Shown here: in pieces, positions 23,811-30,814 of the stretch
Numbering within the stretch: position 1 is the first letter of the stretch
Layout: each line of letters starts with the position of its first letter
Source of the DNA: an uncultured Lachnospiraceae bacterium
Lineage (GTDB): Bacteria; Bacillota; Clostridia; Lachnospirales; Lachnospiraceae
Assembly: GCA_947653315.1 (NCBI GenBank)
Contig: CANTGP010000001.1
Coordinates: 1-30,814 of the forward strand
Direction of reading: 5' to 3'
Length of the DNA stretch: 30,814 nucleotides
The notes under the pieces: model-generated
Told to the model about the DNA's origin: nothing
What the model saw: the letters and a program-made list of their open reading frames with translations, nothing else
Databases searched by the model: none
Program-made: the position numbers and the translations under genes

Positions 23811-24728
23811 CTAACACTTCGGGCGCGGAAATGCAATCTCTGCATTCATCACCGTGCCATACTCCCTGCGCCTTCCCTCCGAACAGTAAAAGCGTTTGGC
23901 GTCTTCGCTGACAAATTCCTCCCCCATTTCTTCCCGCTTGGAATACCCCGGATGAAACAGGATTTCCAGCGTCCTTCCCCGTTCCGCGCTCTGTTTTTTC
24001 ATGGCGGGGAACAGTTTGGATACCCGTTTTTCATCCATATTGCCGCTAAGCAGCACCCCCCACAGGAACATGGGTTTCTGCCCCGTCACTTTCCTTACGC
24101 GGCGCTCCATCACAGGCGAAAGGATATTGAGCAGCAAATTTTTCACCCAATTCACCGGACGGTATGTTTTCCAAAGGGATGCTTCCCGGATAAACGGCAG
24201 GATGGGTTCTTTCGTCACGCGGATATAAGATACCCGGTATCCCTCCTCCCGTATGGCTTCCAAAAGCGCACGGTATACAATGGGAATCATCTGCGTATGC
24301 TGGTGTCCGTCAAAACGCAGGGGTTGTTCCCCGCCAAAATATGTTAAGAAAGCGGCGGTCTGCGCCTTAATCTCCGCTTTCAGTCCCTTTTTGGCTTTGG
24401 CGTACTTCCACGGACAGAAACTCCAAAGGAGCAGTTTTCCCCAGCTTAGGTTAAAATACCCCCGTCCGTCCACCAGTCCGGCGACCTCCCCGCGCGCCGC
24501 CAGTGCCCTGCCTTCCATAAAGTTCAGGTGCACCGTAAGCAGGGGATCCTTCTTCCATGCCCCGGACTTCCTTTCTTCCGCATAAAGGCCCGCATAGAAT
24601 CCGTAACACGACATATTGGTGAGCACACTGATACTGTCCAGCCTGCCCGCACGGATACAGGTTAAAATATCCTCCGACGCTCCTGCCGACAGGGCATAAT
24701 CGTCCGCATGTATGTCCATCGCTTTCAA
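23811..24728 (-). CDS. YdjC/ChbG-family carbohydrate deacetylase (NaxD-like candidate)
   Basis: YdjC-family enzymes are metal-dependent deacetylases of N-acetylated sugars. The N-terminal metal motif MDIHADDYALS is present (HADD at residues 7-10), followed by TVHLNFMEG, FDGHQHTQMIP and a late ILFHPGYS block that supplies further metal-binding and catalytic histidines. The length of about 305 residues is normal and there is no signal peptide, so it acts in the cytoplasm or on its membrane face. The start proposed is a TTG overlapping the upstream stop as TTGA, eight bases after AAGGAG; an ATG nine bases later is also possible. Tight coupling to a GT2 that loads undecaprenyl phosphate recalls NaxD of Francisella, which deacetylates undecaprenyl-phosphate GalNAc. 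The same substrate class is inferred here, not shown. Confidence 0.82.
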   Translation of the reverse strand: MKAMDIHADDYALSAGASEDILTCIRAGRLDSISVLTNMSCYGFYAGLYAEERKSGAWKKDPLLTVHLNFMEGRALAARGEVAGLVDGRGYFNLSWGKLLLWSFCPWKYAKAKKGLKAEIKAQTAAFLTYFGGEQPLRFDGHQHTQMIPIVYRALLEAIREEGYRVSYIRVTKEPILPFIREASLWKTYRPVNWVKNLLLNILSPVMERRVRKVTGQKPMFLWGVLLSGNMDEKRVSKLFPAMKKQSAERGRTLEILFHPGYSKREEMGEEFVSEDAKRFYCSEGRRREYGTVMNAEIAFPRPKC

Positions 24729-25693
24729 TCTTCCGTCTCCTTCCAAATCATGGCTTCAATAATATAGCGCGGCCGCGCTTTCGTTTCCATATATATTTTC
24801 CCCACGTATTCCCCCACCACCCCGAGGGAAAAAATAGTCAGTCCGCCCGTCAGAAGCGATACCACCAAAGTCGTGGTATAACCCGGCACGTTTTTCCCGG
24901 TCAGCCAGTCCGCCAGACAAATTAAAATCATCACGATACTGAATACGCTGACCAAAAAGCCCAGTACGGTAATCATACGTAAGGGACGGGTACTCATGGA
25001 CGTAATGCCGTCCATTGCCAGTGTCACCATCTTCTTAAACGTATACTTGGAATGCCCCGCTTCCCTCTTTTTCACGTCAAAGTATACCACATCCGAAGGA
25101 AATCCCATGGTGGGAATCAGTCCCCGCAAAAACAGGTTGACTTCCTTATATTCCGTCAGCGCTTCCAGCGCGGCTTTGGATAACAGCCGATAATCCGCAT
25201 GGTTCTCCATCACATTGCAGCCAAGCATCCCCATCAGCTTATAAAAAGAAGTCGCGGACAGCTTTTTGAAAAATCCGTCCGAATCCCGGTTATTGCGGAT
25301 ACCGTAAACGATTTCACAACCGTTTTGGTAACATTCCAAAAAACGGTCCAGCGCTTCGATGTCCTGCTGTAAGTCCGCATCGATGGTCACCGCCATGTCC
25401 GCGTGTTTCGCCGCTTCCAACATGCCTGACAGAATCGCGCTTTGGTGCCCGTAGTTCCTGGAAAAGCAAATCCCCGAAAAAAAGGCGTCTTCCCTGCACA
25501 AACCGGAAATAATGTTCCATGTACGGTCTTTGCTTCCGTCATTTACAAACATAATTTTACTTTTCGGGGAGATTTTCCCCTCCCGTACCAAGCGTCCCAT
25601 TTTTTCCCGCATCACCCGTGCCGCATGTTCCAGCACGTCTTCCTCGTTATAGCACGGAACGACCAAATATAATATGTTTCCTCTGTCACCCAT
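24725..25693 (-). CDS. Polyprenyl-phosphate glycosyltransferase (GT2, GtrB/ArnC/DPM1-like)
   Basis: This 322-residue enzyme likely moves a sugar from a nucleotide donor to undecaprenyl phosphate on the cytoplasmic face. The GT2 domain has VPCYNEE at residues 12-18, VNDGSKD at about 50-56, SRNYGHQSAI at 78-87 and the metal-binding DADLQQD at 105-111. Two C-terminal hydrophobic helices (about 239-264 and 275-300) anchor it, followed by VGEYVGKIYMETKARPRY, the standard ending of GtrB/YfdH-type enzymes. The start is an ATG 63 bp after the preceding stop, with a weak ribosome site. Its stop overlaps the start of the following YdjC-family deacetylase, which points to a joint pathway. The sugar cannot be read from sequence; by analogy with FlmF2 of Francisella an N-acetylhexosamine is plausible. 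Confidence 0.88.
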   Translation of the reverse strand: MGDRGNILYLVVPCYNEEDVLEHAARVMREKMGRLVREGKISPKSKIMFVNDGSKDRTWNIISGLCREDAFFSGICFSRNYGHQSAILSGMLEAAKHADMAVTIDADLQQDIEALDRFLECYQNGCEIVYGIRNNRDSDGFFKKLSATSFYKLMGMLGCNVMENHADYRLLSKAALEALTEYKEVNLFLRGLIPTMGFPSDVVYFDVKKREAGHSKYTFKKMVTLAMDGITSMSTRPLRMITVLGFLVSVFSIVMILICLADWLTGKNVPGYTTTLVVSLLTGGLTIFSLGVVGEYVGKIYMETKARPRYIIEAMIWKETED

Positions 25694-25756
25694 TTCCTGT
25701 ATGTTCTCCTTCCGCTTTCTCCAACGCTTCCGTTTGTCCCCCGGCCGCCCGGCTTT

Positions 25757-26830
25757 CTAAATCAGTTCATTCTGCCGGTGCATCTCAGGCGCTTCATACC
25801 GATCCATAAAATCCTCCCCGAGATAAACGATTTCCTCCGCAAACCGGATGGCATGGACCACCGTAAATACCGATATGACCCGCCGGAACCGTAAATCCGG
25901 GATATAATTAAGCACCTCCATGGGAAATTTCCCGTCCAGCACAATATTTTCCGGGAACACTTTCCGGTAATCCAGCACATCCCTTGGATGGGGTTTGATT
26001 AAAACCACGGATTCCTCCCCGTCTATCCTGCCATACTGCTCGATACAGTCGCGGAAAATCCGCTCCCTGACATCCAGCGCGCACAGCGGTTCCGTCAACA
26101 GCAGGATTTTGTTCTTTCCGCCCCTTTCCAGCTTTTTTTGGATTTCTTCCATATCGGCAATAAACAGGTTTACCAGGATATCCTTCCCTTTCCGGTCCAG
26201 CGCTTCCGTCAGTTCCTTTCTGGGTTTCTCGATATATTTCGGACAGGGATACGGAAGCACCGACAGGTCGTTGACCTCCATGTCCACACAATACTTCGCC
26301 CATCCGTTTTGGATGAAAATCAGGTTTAAGGATGCCAAAAAGGCTTTCAGCTTAAAATGCCCCCGGTTGTCATACCGGGCCGTATCGTAAGTGCTGATGC
26401 AGTCCAAACCGTCCTCCAGCGCATGGTACCGGATTTTCTTATAGCTCAAATAATAACCGATGGGGTCGGAATCGCAGAAAACATAAATGTCCTTATACTG
26501 TTTAAAATCCACCGGGACATAAGGCTGCTGCATTTTTCCCAGCAATTTCGTATATTTCATCCTCGCCAGCATATTCAGGAGCAGGTTCTCCCTGTCGGCG
26601 TGGTATTTCATCACTTCCGGGAAATTCACGTCTTCCTTTTCCTCAAACATATAGACGGCTTCAAACAATCCGCAGGCTTCGGCGCGGCTTTTCAAATCGC
26701 CGAAATCGTTGGACATGGTGCTTAAGACCAGCGAAGCGTTTCCCCTGTCCTTTTCCGGAAGGTTCAGTTCTTTTAAACATGCCACATATACATGGTAGTA
26801 GGTGTGGCAGACGTAGATTCTATCCTTCAT
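25757..26830 (-). CDS. Sialyltransferase-like glycosyltransferase (GT52/polysialyltransferase type), candidate pseudaminyl transferase
   Basis: This protein of 357 residues begins with a typical strand and loop, IYVCHTYYHVYVACL, also seen at the start of GT52 and related bacterial sialyltransferases. It carries both hallmark motifs of bacterial sialyltransferases in families GT38, GT52 and GT80: the acidic motif EDG at residues 139-141 and the HP motif in KPHPRD at 279-284, followed by a serine/threonine patch in VISVFTVVH. These enzymes use CMP-linked nonulosonic acids, and CMP-pseudaminic acid is the donor made by the genes just upstream, so a pseudaminyl transferase is the natural inference. 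No signal peptide or membrane segment is visible, so it should act in the cytoplasm. The start chosen is the ATG after GAGGAG; an ATG four codons earlier (26842) is possible. Either overlaps the ATP-grasp gene. Confidence 0.78.
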   Translation of the reverse strand: MKDRIYVCHTYYHVYVACLKELNLPEKDRGNASLVLSTMSNDFGDLKSRAEACGLFEAVYMFEEKEDVNFPEVMKYHADRENLLLNMLARMKYTKLLGKMQQPYVPVDFKQYKDIYVFCDSDPIGYYLSYKKIRYHALEDGLDCISTYDTARYDNRGHFKLKAFLASLNLIFIQNGWAKYCVDMEVNDLSVLPYPCPKYIEKPRKELTEALDRKGKDILVNLFIADMEEIQKKLERGGKNKILLLTEPLCALDVRERIFRDCIEQYGRIDGEESVVLIKPHPRDVLDYRKVFPENIVLDGKFPMEVLNYIPDLRFRRVISVFTVVHAIRFAEEIVYLGEDFMDRYEAPEMHRQNELI

Positions 26831-28097
26831 GTCTCTCCTCATTTTCTCCGCCTTCCCATTCCACCGTCAAAAACCCCATCGCCTTTTCCCCGGCTTCCAT
26901 GGCTTCTTCCGGGGTATCCGCACTGGTAATGATATATCCCAAACGGTCATTGCTGGATTTGGTTCCGTGTACTTCGTCCCCCTCCTTTTTATCAATGACC
27001 ACGTCCTCAATCCCTTTTACTTTCCAAATTTCCCCGTCCACGGAAATCCTGCGGATGATACCTTCCTTTGCCGGAAGGAAGTGAATGGCTGCCGCTTTGC
27101 TCCATTTCGGACGGATATCCGCTTCCGCGCCCGTGGCAAGCGCCACGGAAGCGCCTACCATATCCACTCCCGTGGACAGCGGCACCAGCCTGGACGTAAT
27201 GAAATCGCCCCCTAACCGCGCCGCCAGTTCCACCACCTTGGGACCCTCCGGCGTCACTTTAATCTCCGTATGGGAAGGACCGTTTCTAAGCCCCACCGCC
27301 TGCACCGCCTGCAGGGCAACCTGCCGGATGCGCTGCTGTACGTCCTCATCCAAGCGACTCGGCTCACAGTGGGCAAGCTCCACAAAATACGGGGGCGGCG
27401 TAATATATTTATCGGTAATGGCAATAATCCGCGTTTTTCCTTCCACGGTCATCGCTTCCACACTGACCTCCGGTCCCCGCATAAATTCCTCTACCATCAC
27501 CGTTCCGTTCCTGGAATGGGATTTGCTGTATACGTAGATTTCCTTTAATTCTTTTATGTCCCCTGATTCTTTATCTTCTTTACGTTCCCCTTGATCTTCC
27601 GCCCCTGCCCGTTTCCCGTTTTCCATCAGCACCACGCCGCGGCTTCCCGCATTGTCCGCAGGCTTCACGATACAGTTTCCGCAGAATTTGCCGACGGCTT
27701 CCTTAAATTCCCCAAAATCCGATACGGCATAATATTCCGGTATGGGTACCTGCCGCTCCCGCAGCCGGTTCCGCATATGGCTTTTGACGGTAGCGCACAG
27801 GGAATCCGCATAAGACAGATCCGGCTGTTTCCCCAGCTTTTCATTCACGTACGCCGCCGTCCGCACCGGACCGTCGCTGGTGGATGTCATCACCACATCG
27901 GGCTTATGGATTAACGCCTGACGGTACACTTCCTCCTGGTCCAGCGTACTGACCACCAGCTTTACGTCCGCTAACGGAAAGCCGACCGCATGTTCGTCAT
28001 AATCCACGAGAATGATTTCATAACCCATTTCCTTCGCTTTTTTTATCGCCGGTACCTGTAAAGCGCTGGCGCCAAGCATCATTAATTTCTTCTTCAT
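26820..28097 (-). CDS. ATP-grasp ligase next to the pse genes
   Basis: A 425-residue ATP-grasp protein of the CarB/PylC-like type. An N-terminal Rossmann-like domain starts with LMMLGASALQVPAI at residues 5-18. The ATP-grasp core shows IVKPADNAGSRGV at 143-155, VEEFMRGPEVSVE at 202-214, and the metal-binding end HTEIKV...VVELAARLGGD at 276-298. Such enzymes activate a carboxylate as acyl phosphate and ligate it to an amine. Residues about 161-188 form a highly charged insert (Lys, Glu, Asp, Gly) between core strands, unlike the second ATP-grasp gene of this window. The open frame extends 54 codons further upstream, into pseI, but the conserved fold begins at the ATG used here. The gene ends inside the next one. 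The substrate is unknown; attachment of an amino acid or other acyl group to the nonulosonic acid or its amino-sugar precursor is an inference. Confidence 0.8.
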   Translation of the reverse strand: MKKKLMMLGASALQVPAIKKAKEMGYEIILVDYDEHAVGFPLADVKLVVSTLDQEEVYRQALIHKPDVVMTSTSDGPVRTAAYVNEKLGKQPDLSYADSLCATVKSHMRNRLRERQVPIPEYYAVSDFGEFKEAVGKFCGNCIVKPADNAGSRGVVLMENGKRAGAEDQGERKEDKESGDIKELKEIYVYSKSHSRNGTVMVEEFMRGPEVSVEAMTVEGKTRIIAITDKYITPPPYFVELAHCEPSRLDEDVQQRIRQVALQAVQAVGLRNGPSHTEIKVTPEGPKVVELAARLGGDFITSRLVPLSTGVDMVGASVALATGAEADIRPKWSKAAAIHFLPAKEGIIRRISVDGEIWKVKGIEDVVIDKKEGDEVHGTKSSNDRLGYIITSADTPEEAMEAGEKAMGFLTVEWEGGENEERHEG

Positions 28098-28104
28098 CTT
28101 ATTC

Positions 28105-29157
28105 TCACTCCACATGCTCCCAGCCAAGCGGCGTCCCCTTGGGGATATCCGTCCTTGCCGTTTTTCCAAGGATTTCCCCGTAATACATGGGCGCCATGCC
28201 GAACGCCGGACGGATGGAGCGGATATTTTTCTCCGTGAAGGTTTCCCCCGCCGCCACATCCTCCACCACGAACAGGGAACGGCCCTCCTCTCTGCTCTTT
28301 TCCTGCCGTTCCGTCAACCGGTACGTCACTTCGCCCAACGCTTTCTCCACGGTGCGTATCTCGTCCACCATCCGCTTAAATTCCTCCGGCTCCATGGAAA
28401 ACGCCGCATCCGGTCCCCCGTCCGCCCTTGACAGGGTGAAATGCTTCTCCACCATCTTAGCCCCCAGCGCCACGCTGGCGACCGCCACACAGCTTCCCAT
28501 GCTGTGGTCGGACAGTCCTGTCAGACAGCCGAACACTTCCGCCATATTGGGAATAACTTTAATATTCATATCCTCATAAGGCGTCGGATAAGTGGACGTA
28601 CATTTTAACAGCACGACCTGCCCGTTTCCTTCTTCCCCGCATACCCGCAGCGCCCGCTCAATGTCTTCCAGGTATGCGATGCCGGTGGCTATGATCACGG
28701 GTTTTCCCAGCGCCGCGACCTTACGGATTAGGGGAATATCCCGGATTTCAAAAGAGGCGATTTTATAAGCCGGCATCTTCATTTCTTCCATAAAATCCAC
28801 CGCCGAAAAGTCAAACGGCGAAGAAAAACATTCCATACCAAGCTCATTGGCCAGTTTCATCAGTTTCGGCTGCCAATCCCAGGGGGTATAGGCTTCCTCA
28901 TACAGCTTATAAAACGTGGTGCCGTCCCAAATCGTCCCCTGCTTAATCTGGAAATATTCATTGTCACAGTTTAACGTAATCGTATCCGGCGTATAAGTCT
29001 GCAGTTTCACCGCATCCGCACCCGCCTCCTTTGCCGCACGGATGACCGCTTCCGCACGGCGGTAATCCTGCAGATGGTTGGCGGACACTTCCGCCACGAT
29101 AAACGTCTTTTCCCCTTCGCCAAGATACCGGTTCCCTATTTTTATCCTTTTTTCCAT
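28105..29157 (-). CDS. pseI: Pseudaminic acid synthase (NeuB/PseI family)
   Basis: PseI condenses phosphoenolpyruvate with the 6-deoxy-diacetamido-altrose released by PseG to form pseudaminic acid. The 350-residue length matches the family. Residues about 1-275 form the NeuB-type TIM barrel: EVSANH at 23-28, KLQTYTPDT at 51-59, then LLKCTSTYPTP, GLSDHSMG and EKHFTLSR, the standard substrate and metal-binding blocks. The last 65 or so residues (RSLFVVEDVAAGETFTEKNI onward) match the SAF antifreeze-like domain. The ATG follows a GGAAGG site four bases upstream. Its stop codon is seven bases from the following ATP-grasp gene, whose ribosome site GGAG overlaps this gene's end, suggesting coupled translation. 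Sialic or legionaminic acid synthase is the alternative; neighbours PseG and PseF favour PseI. Confidence 0.93.
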   Translation of the reverse strand: MEKRIKIGNRYLGEGEKTFIVAEVSANHLQDYRRAEAVIRAAKEAGADAVKLQTYTPDTITLNCDNEYFQIKQGTIWDGTTFYKLYEEAYTPWDWQPKLMKLANELGMECFSSPFDFSAVDFMEEMKMPAYKIASFEIRDIPLIRKVAALGKPVIIATGIAYLEDIERALRVCGEEGNGQVVLLKCTSTYPTPYEDMNIKVIPNMAEVFGCLTGLSDHSMGSCVAVASVALGAKMVEKHFTLSRADGGPDAAFSMEPEEFKRMVDEIRTVEKALGEVTYRLTERQEKSREEGRSLFVVEDVAAGETFTEKNIRSIRPAFGMAPMYYGEILGKTARTDIPKGTPLGWEHVE

Positions 29158-29187
29158 TTTGCCTTCCTTTCCGCTTTCCGTTTTTTC

Positions 29188-29883
29188 TTATTTTTCCCCT
29201 TCCCGCATCATCCGGTATTTGATTTCCGCGATTTTCCAGTCCGAAAGGTTATCGATGTCCTGCACCTCCATTTCGGATACCACCAAAGGGACATACCCGT
29301 CCGGCAGGTCTCCCCTGCACGCAAGGTAGCGCTCCACATGATAACAGTAAAACTGTCCGCAGTCATGGTAAACGGTTTCCAAATCCTGGGAACGTTTCAT
29401 GGCATTTTCCGGATAACAATACCTTAACCTGCCGTCCTTAACCGCCATTCCCCTTTGGGGAGGAAACGAAAACGATACCACCGGCATCACGCCCGAAGCA
29501 TCCTCCCTGCGCAGCAGTTCCATCGCCGTCTTCAATTTTTCCGCCGTGACAAAAGGCGCGGTAGGGTAAATACACGCCATGTAGTCAAACTTCCTGCCGC
29601 GCTTTTCATATTCCCCCAGCACTTCCATCAGCACGTCGTCCGTGGTAGCGTAATCATCGGAAGCGGCATCGCTGCGCAGAAACGGCACCGACGCCCCCGC
29701 TTCTTTGGCAATCCGGGCAATCTCCCTATCGTCCGTGGAAACCATGACTTCCCCAAACAAACCGGAAGAAAGCGCCGCCTCTATGGAATAACAGATAATG
29801 GGCTTTCCGAGGAAATCCCTCTTGTTCTTACCCGGTATCCTCTTACTGTTCCCCCTTGCCGTGATGATTGCAATCGTATCCAT
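29188..29883 (-). CDS. pseF: Pseudaminic acid cytidylyltransferase (CMP-Pse synthetase)
   Basis: This 231-residue protein is a member of the acylneuraminate cytidylyltransferase family. It should activate pseudaminic acid with CTP to CMP-pseudaminic acid, the donor for a cytoplasmic transferase. The N-terminal nucleotide-binding signature ARGNSKRIPGKN is at residues 9-20, MVSTDDREIA follows at about 47-56, and the IYPTAPFV motif lies near 109-116. The segment with KRSQDLETVYHDCGQFY is typical of PseF rather than NeuA of sialic acid pathways. Length is normal for the family. The ATG start is preceded by AAAGGAGG, 11 bases upstream. It sits between pseG and pseI with gaps of 25 and 30 bp, so co-transcription is very likely. 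A legionaminic acid enzyme is the main alternative, considered less likely from the motif set. Confidence 0.92.
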   Translation of the reverse strand: MDTIAIITARGNSKRIPGKNKRDFLGKPIICYSIEAALSSGLFGEVMVSTDDREIARIAKEAGASVPFLRSDAASDDYATTDDVLMEVLGEYEKRGRKFDYMACIYPTAPFVTAEKLKTAMELLRREDASGVMPVVSFSFPPQRGMAVKDGRLRYCYPENAMKRSQDLETVYHDCGQFYCYHVERYLACRGDLPDGYVPLVVSEMEVQDIDNLSDWKIAEIKYRMMREGEK

Positions 29884-29908
29884 GCTCCGTAACTCCTCCT
29901 TTTACGCT

Positions 29909-30814
29909 CTAAAGTTCCAGGATTGCCTGCGCAATCCGTAATGCCCCCCTGCCGTCCGTTACCCGATGCAGCGCCTCTTTCATACGCTGCCGCAAACCGG
30001 TATCCGACTGCAGTTTTTTCAGGTTTTTCAGGATATTTCCGATACATCCCTGCTGGTCCGTCCGGATATCCCCCGCAAACAGCATCCGTTCCTCTTCCGC
30101 GAAAAAACTGCTGTCATACTGCTGGTTATCCGCACTGACAAAGAAAACGGCGGGTACCTGCATGGCGCTTAATTCAAACAGCATCGTCCCCGCTGCCGAA
30201 ACCGCCGCATCGCACCGGCGCATCAGCCCCGCCATGTCGCTGACCTCCCGGTGCAGGAGGATTCCGGGATAACGCCCTGCCAAGTCTTCCAATTCCCCGG
30301 CATGGCCGTGGAATTTCCCGACTACCACATGAAACACGGTCTGTGACAGTTCCCCATCCTTTACCGCTTCTTCCAGGATTCCCGCAAGGGCATTGTGGCG
30401 GTCTCCGCCGCCGGAAGACAATAAGACATGAAAGGCTTCCTCCGGCGTCTCCCCGGCTCCCCGCTCCCAAAATTCCTGCCGCAGCGGCACATAGGAAGTC
30501 CCAAGCAGCAGCCTTGTCTTTTCCCCATACCGTTCCCCGTAAGTTTCCCGATAAGGAAACCGCACATGGTATGCATTATAATTAATCAGAAGATTTACCG
30601 GATAAACGTCTTCAAAACAATCGTCAATATACGCCAGCCTGCACAAATCCGCCAATCCGGCAAAATATGCGGCATCCACCCGGTAAGAATCCACAAGCAG
30701 TTTCCCGCATCCCGCCCGTTCCAGCTCCTTACGCAGCCGCGGGATTTCCTTTTCCATTTGATCCCACTGCGTATGGAGGCAGACATGCTCCATCCCCGCC
30801 TGTTCCAAAAGTCC
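29909..30814 (-). CDS. pseG: PseG-like UDP-sugar hydrolase, 5' end cut by window edge
   Basis: In the pseudaminic acid pathway PseG removes UDP from UDP-2,4-diacetamido-2,4,6-trideoxy-beta-L-altrose, giving the free sugar that PseI uses. About 300 residues are visible and the frame stays open to the right edge, so the TTG at 30806-30808 is probably not the start; the expected N-terminal nucleotide-binding segment with the catalytic histidine lies outside the window. Visible GT-B-like features are LLSSGGGDRHN, a VVVGKFHGH strand, and AAGTMLFELSAMQVPAVFF followed by a DNQ motif, all usual for PseG and MurG-like folds. PseF and PseI follow directly, which strongly supports the role. The gap to pseF is 25 bp. 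PseB, PseC and perhaps PseH would be expected upstream, beyond the edge. The alternative is the equivalent hydrolase of another nonulosonic acid pathway. Confidence 0.86.
   Translation of the reverse strand, partial: GLLEQAGMEHVCLHTQWDQMEKEIPRLRKELERAGCGKLLVDSYRVDAAYFAGLADLCRLAYIDDCFEDVYPVNLLINYNAYHVRFPYRETYGERYGEKTRLLLGTSYVPLRQEFWERGAGETPEEAFHVLLSSGGGDRHNALAGILEEAVKDGELSQTVFHVVVGKFHGHAGELEDLAGRYPGILLHREVSDMAGLMRRCDAAVSAAGTMLFELSAMQVPAVFFVSADNQQYDSSFFAEEERMLFAGDIRTDQQGCIGNILKNLKKLQSDTGLRQRMKEALHRVTDGRGALRIAQAILEL

Noticed and set aside
25694..25756. A GC-rich near-palindrome (around 25739-25751) after the sialyltransferase-like gene.
   Set aside because: The stem is short and is not followed by a U tract on the minus strand, so neither a terminator nor an operator is supported.
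28098..28259. A 54-codon N-terminal extension of the ATP-grasp protein next to pseI.
   Set aside because: The extension lies inside pseI in another frame, is Arg-rich and outside the conserved fold. The ATG at 28097 with GGAG upstream fits better.
1..30814. Search by eye for insertion sequences, phage genes, tRNA or rRNA genes and CRISPR arrays.
   Set aside because: No transposase, integrase, cloverleaf, rRNA segment or regularly spaced direct repeats with unique spacers were seen; the tandem repeats found have no spacers.

Overview
The window looks like a segment of a Gram-positive Clostridia chromosome, most likely a Lachnospiraceae relative. The basis is strong AGGAGG-type ribosome binding sites before most genes, occasional TTG and GTG starts, a purine-rich coding strand, and protein sequences that resemble Firmicutes versions of their families. 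No rRNA, tRNA or housekeeping marker is present, so the taxonomic call is an inference. No IS element, phage gene, CRISPR array or RNA gene was found.

All 24 genes lie on the minus strand and are transcribed from the right edge to the left edge. Gaps are short (the largest are 129 to 135 bp), several genes overlap by 1 to 35 bp, and I see no convincing internal promoter or terminator. The layout is that of one long surface-glycan operon that continues past both edges.

In transcription order the blocks are as follows. (1) 30814-25757: the end of a pseudaminic acid pathway (PseG, cut by the right edge; PseF; PseI), an ATP-grasp ligase, and a glycosyltransferase carrying both bacterial sialyltransferase motifs, a candidate pseudaminyl transferase. 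(2) 25693-20308: a polyprenyl-phosphate GT2 overlapping a YdjC-family deacetylase, a PglK-like ABC flippase, a GtrA-family protein and a membrane O-acyltransferase. (3) 20178-11928: three large polytopic membrane proteins that look like GT-C enzymes, interleaved with a WecE/RffA-type aminotransferase and an unusual protein fusing a GNAT acetyltransferase to a polyprenyl-phosphate GT2. (4) 11876-4229: a 929-residue Wzy/O-ligase-like protein, then the PglF, PglE and PglC set that makes a UDP-4-amino sugar and loads an amino sugar onto the lipid carrier, then a second ATP-grasp ligase. (5) 4227-1: a PglA/CapM-like GT4, a TviB/WbpO-type nucleotide-sugar dehydrogenase, a fourth GT-C-like membrane protein, and the start of an unknown hydrophilic protein.

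Read together, the operon appears to build a lipid-linked oligosaccharide on the cytoplasmic face (PglC primes; GT4 and the sialyltransferase-like enzyme extend). PglK-like ABC protein would flip it, and the 929-residue protein would polymerise or ligate it. In parallel, sugars on undecaprenyl phosphate would be used outside the cell by the GT-C proteins. Two such lines can be inferred: a GT2 plus YdjC deacetylase pair resembling FlmF2/NaxD of Francisella, and an aminotransferase plus GNAT-GT2 fusion plus GT-C set arranged like the ArnB/ArnC/ArnT logic. These pathway assignments are hypotheses from family membership and gene order.
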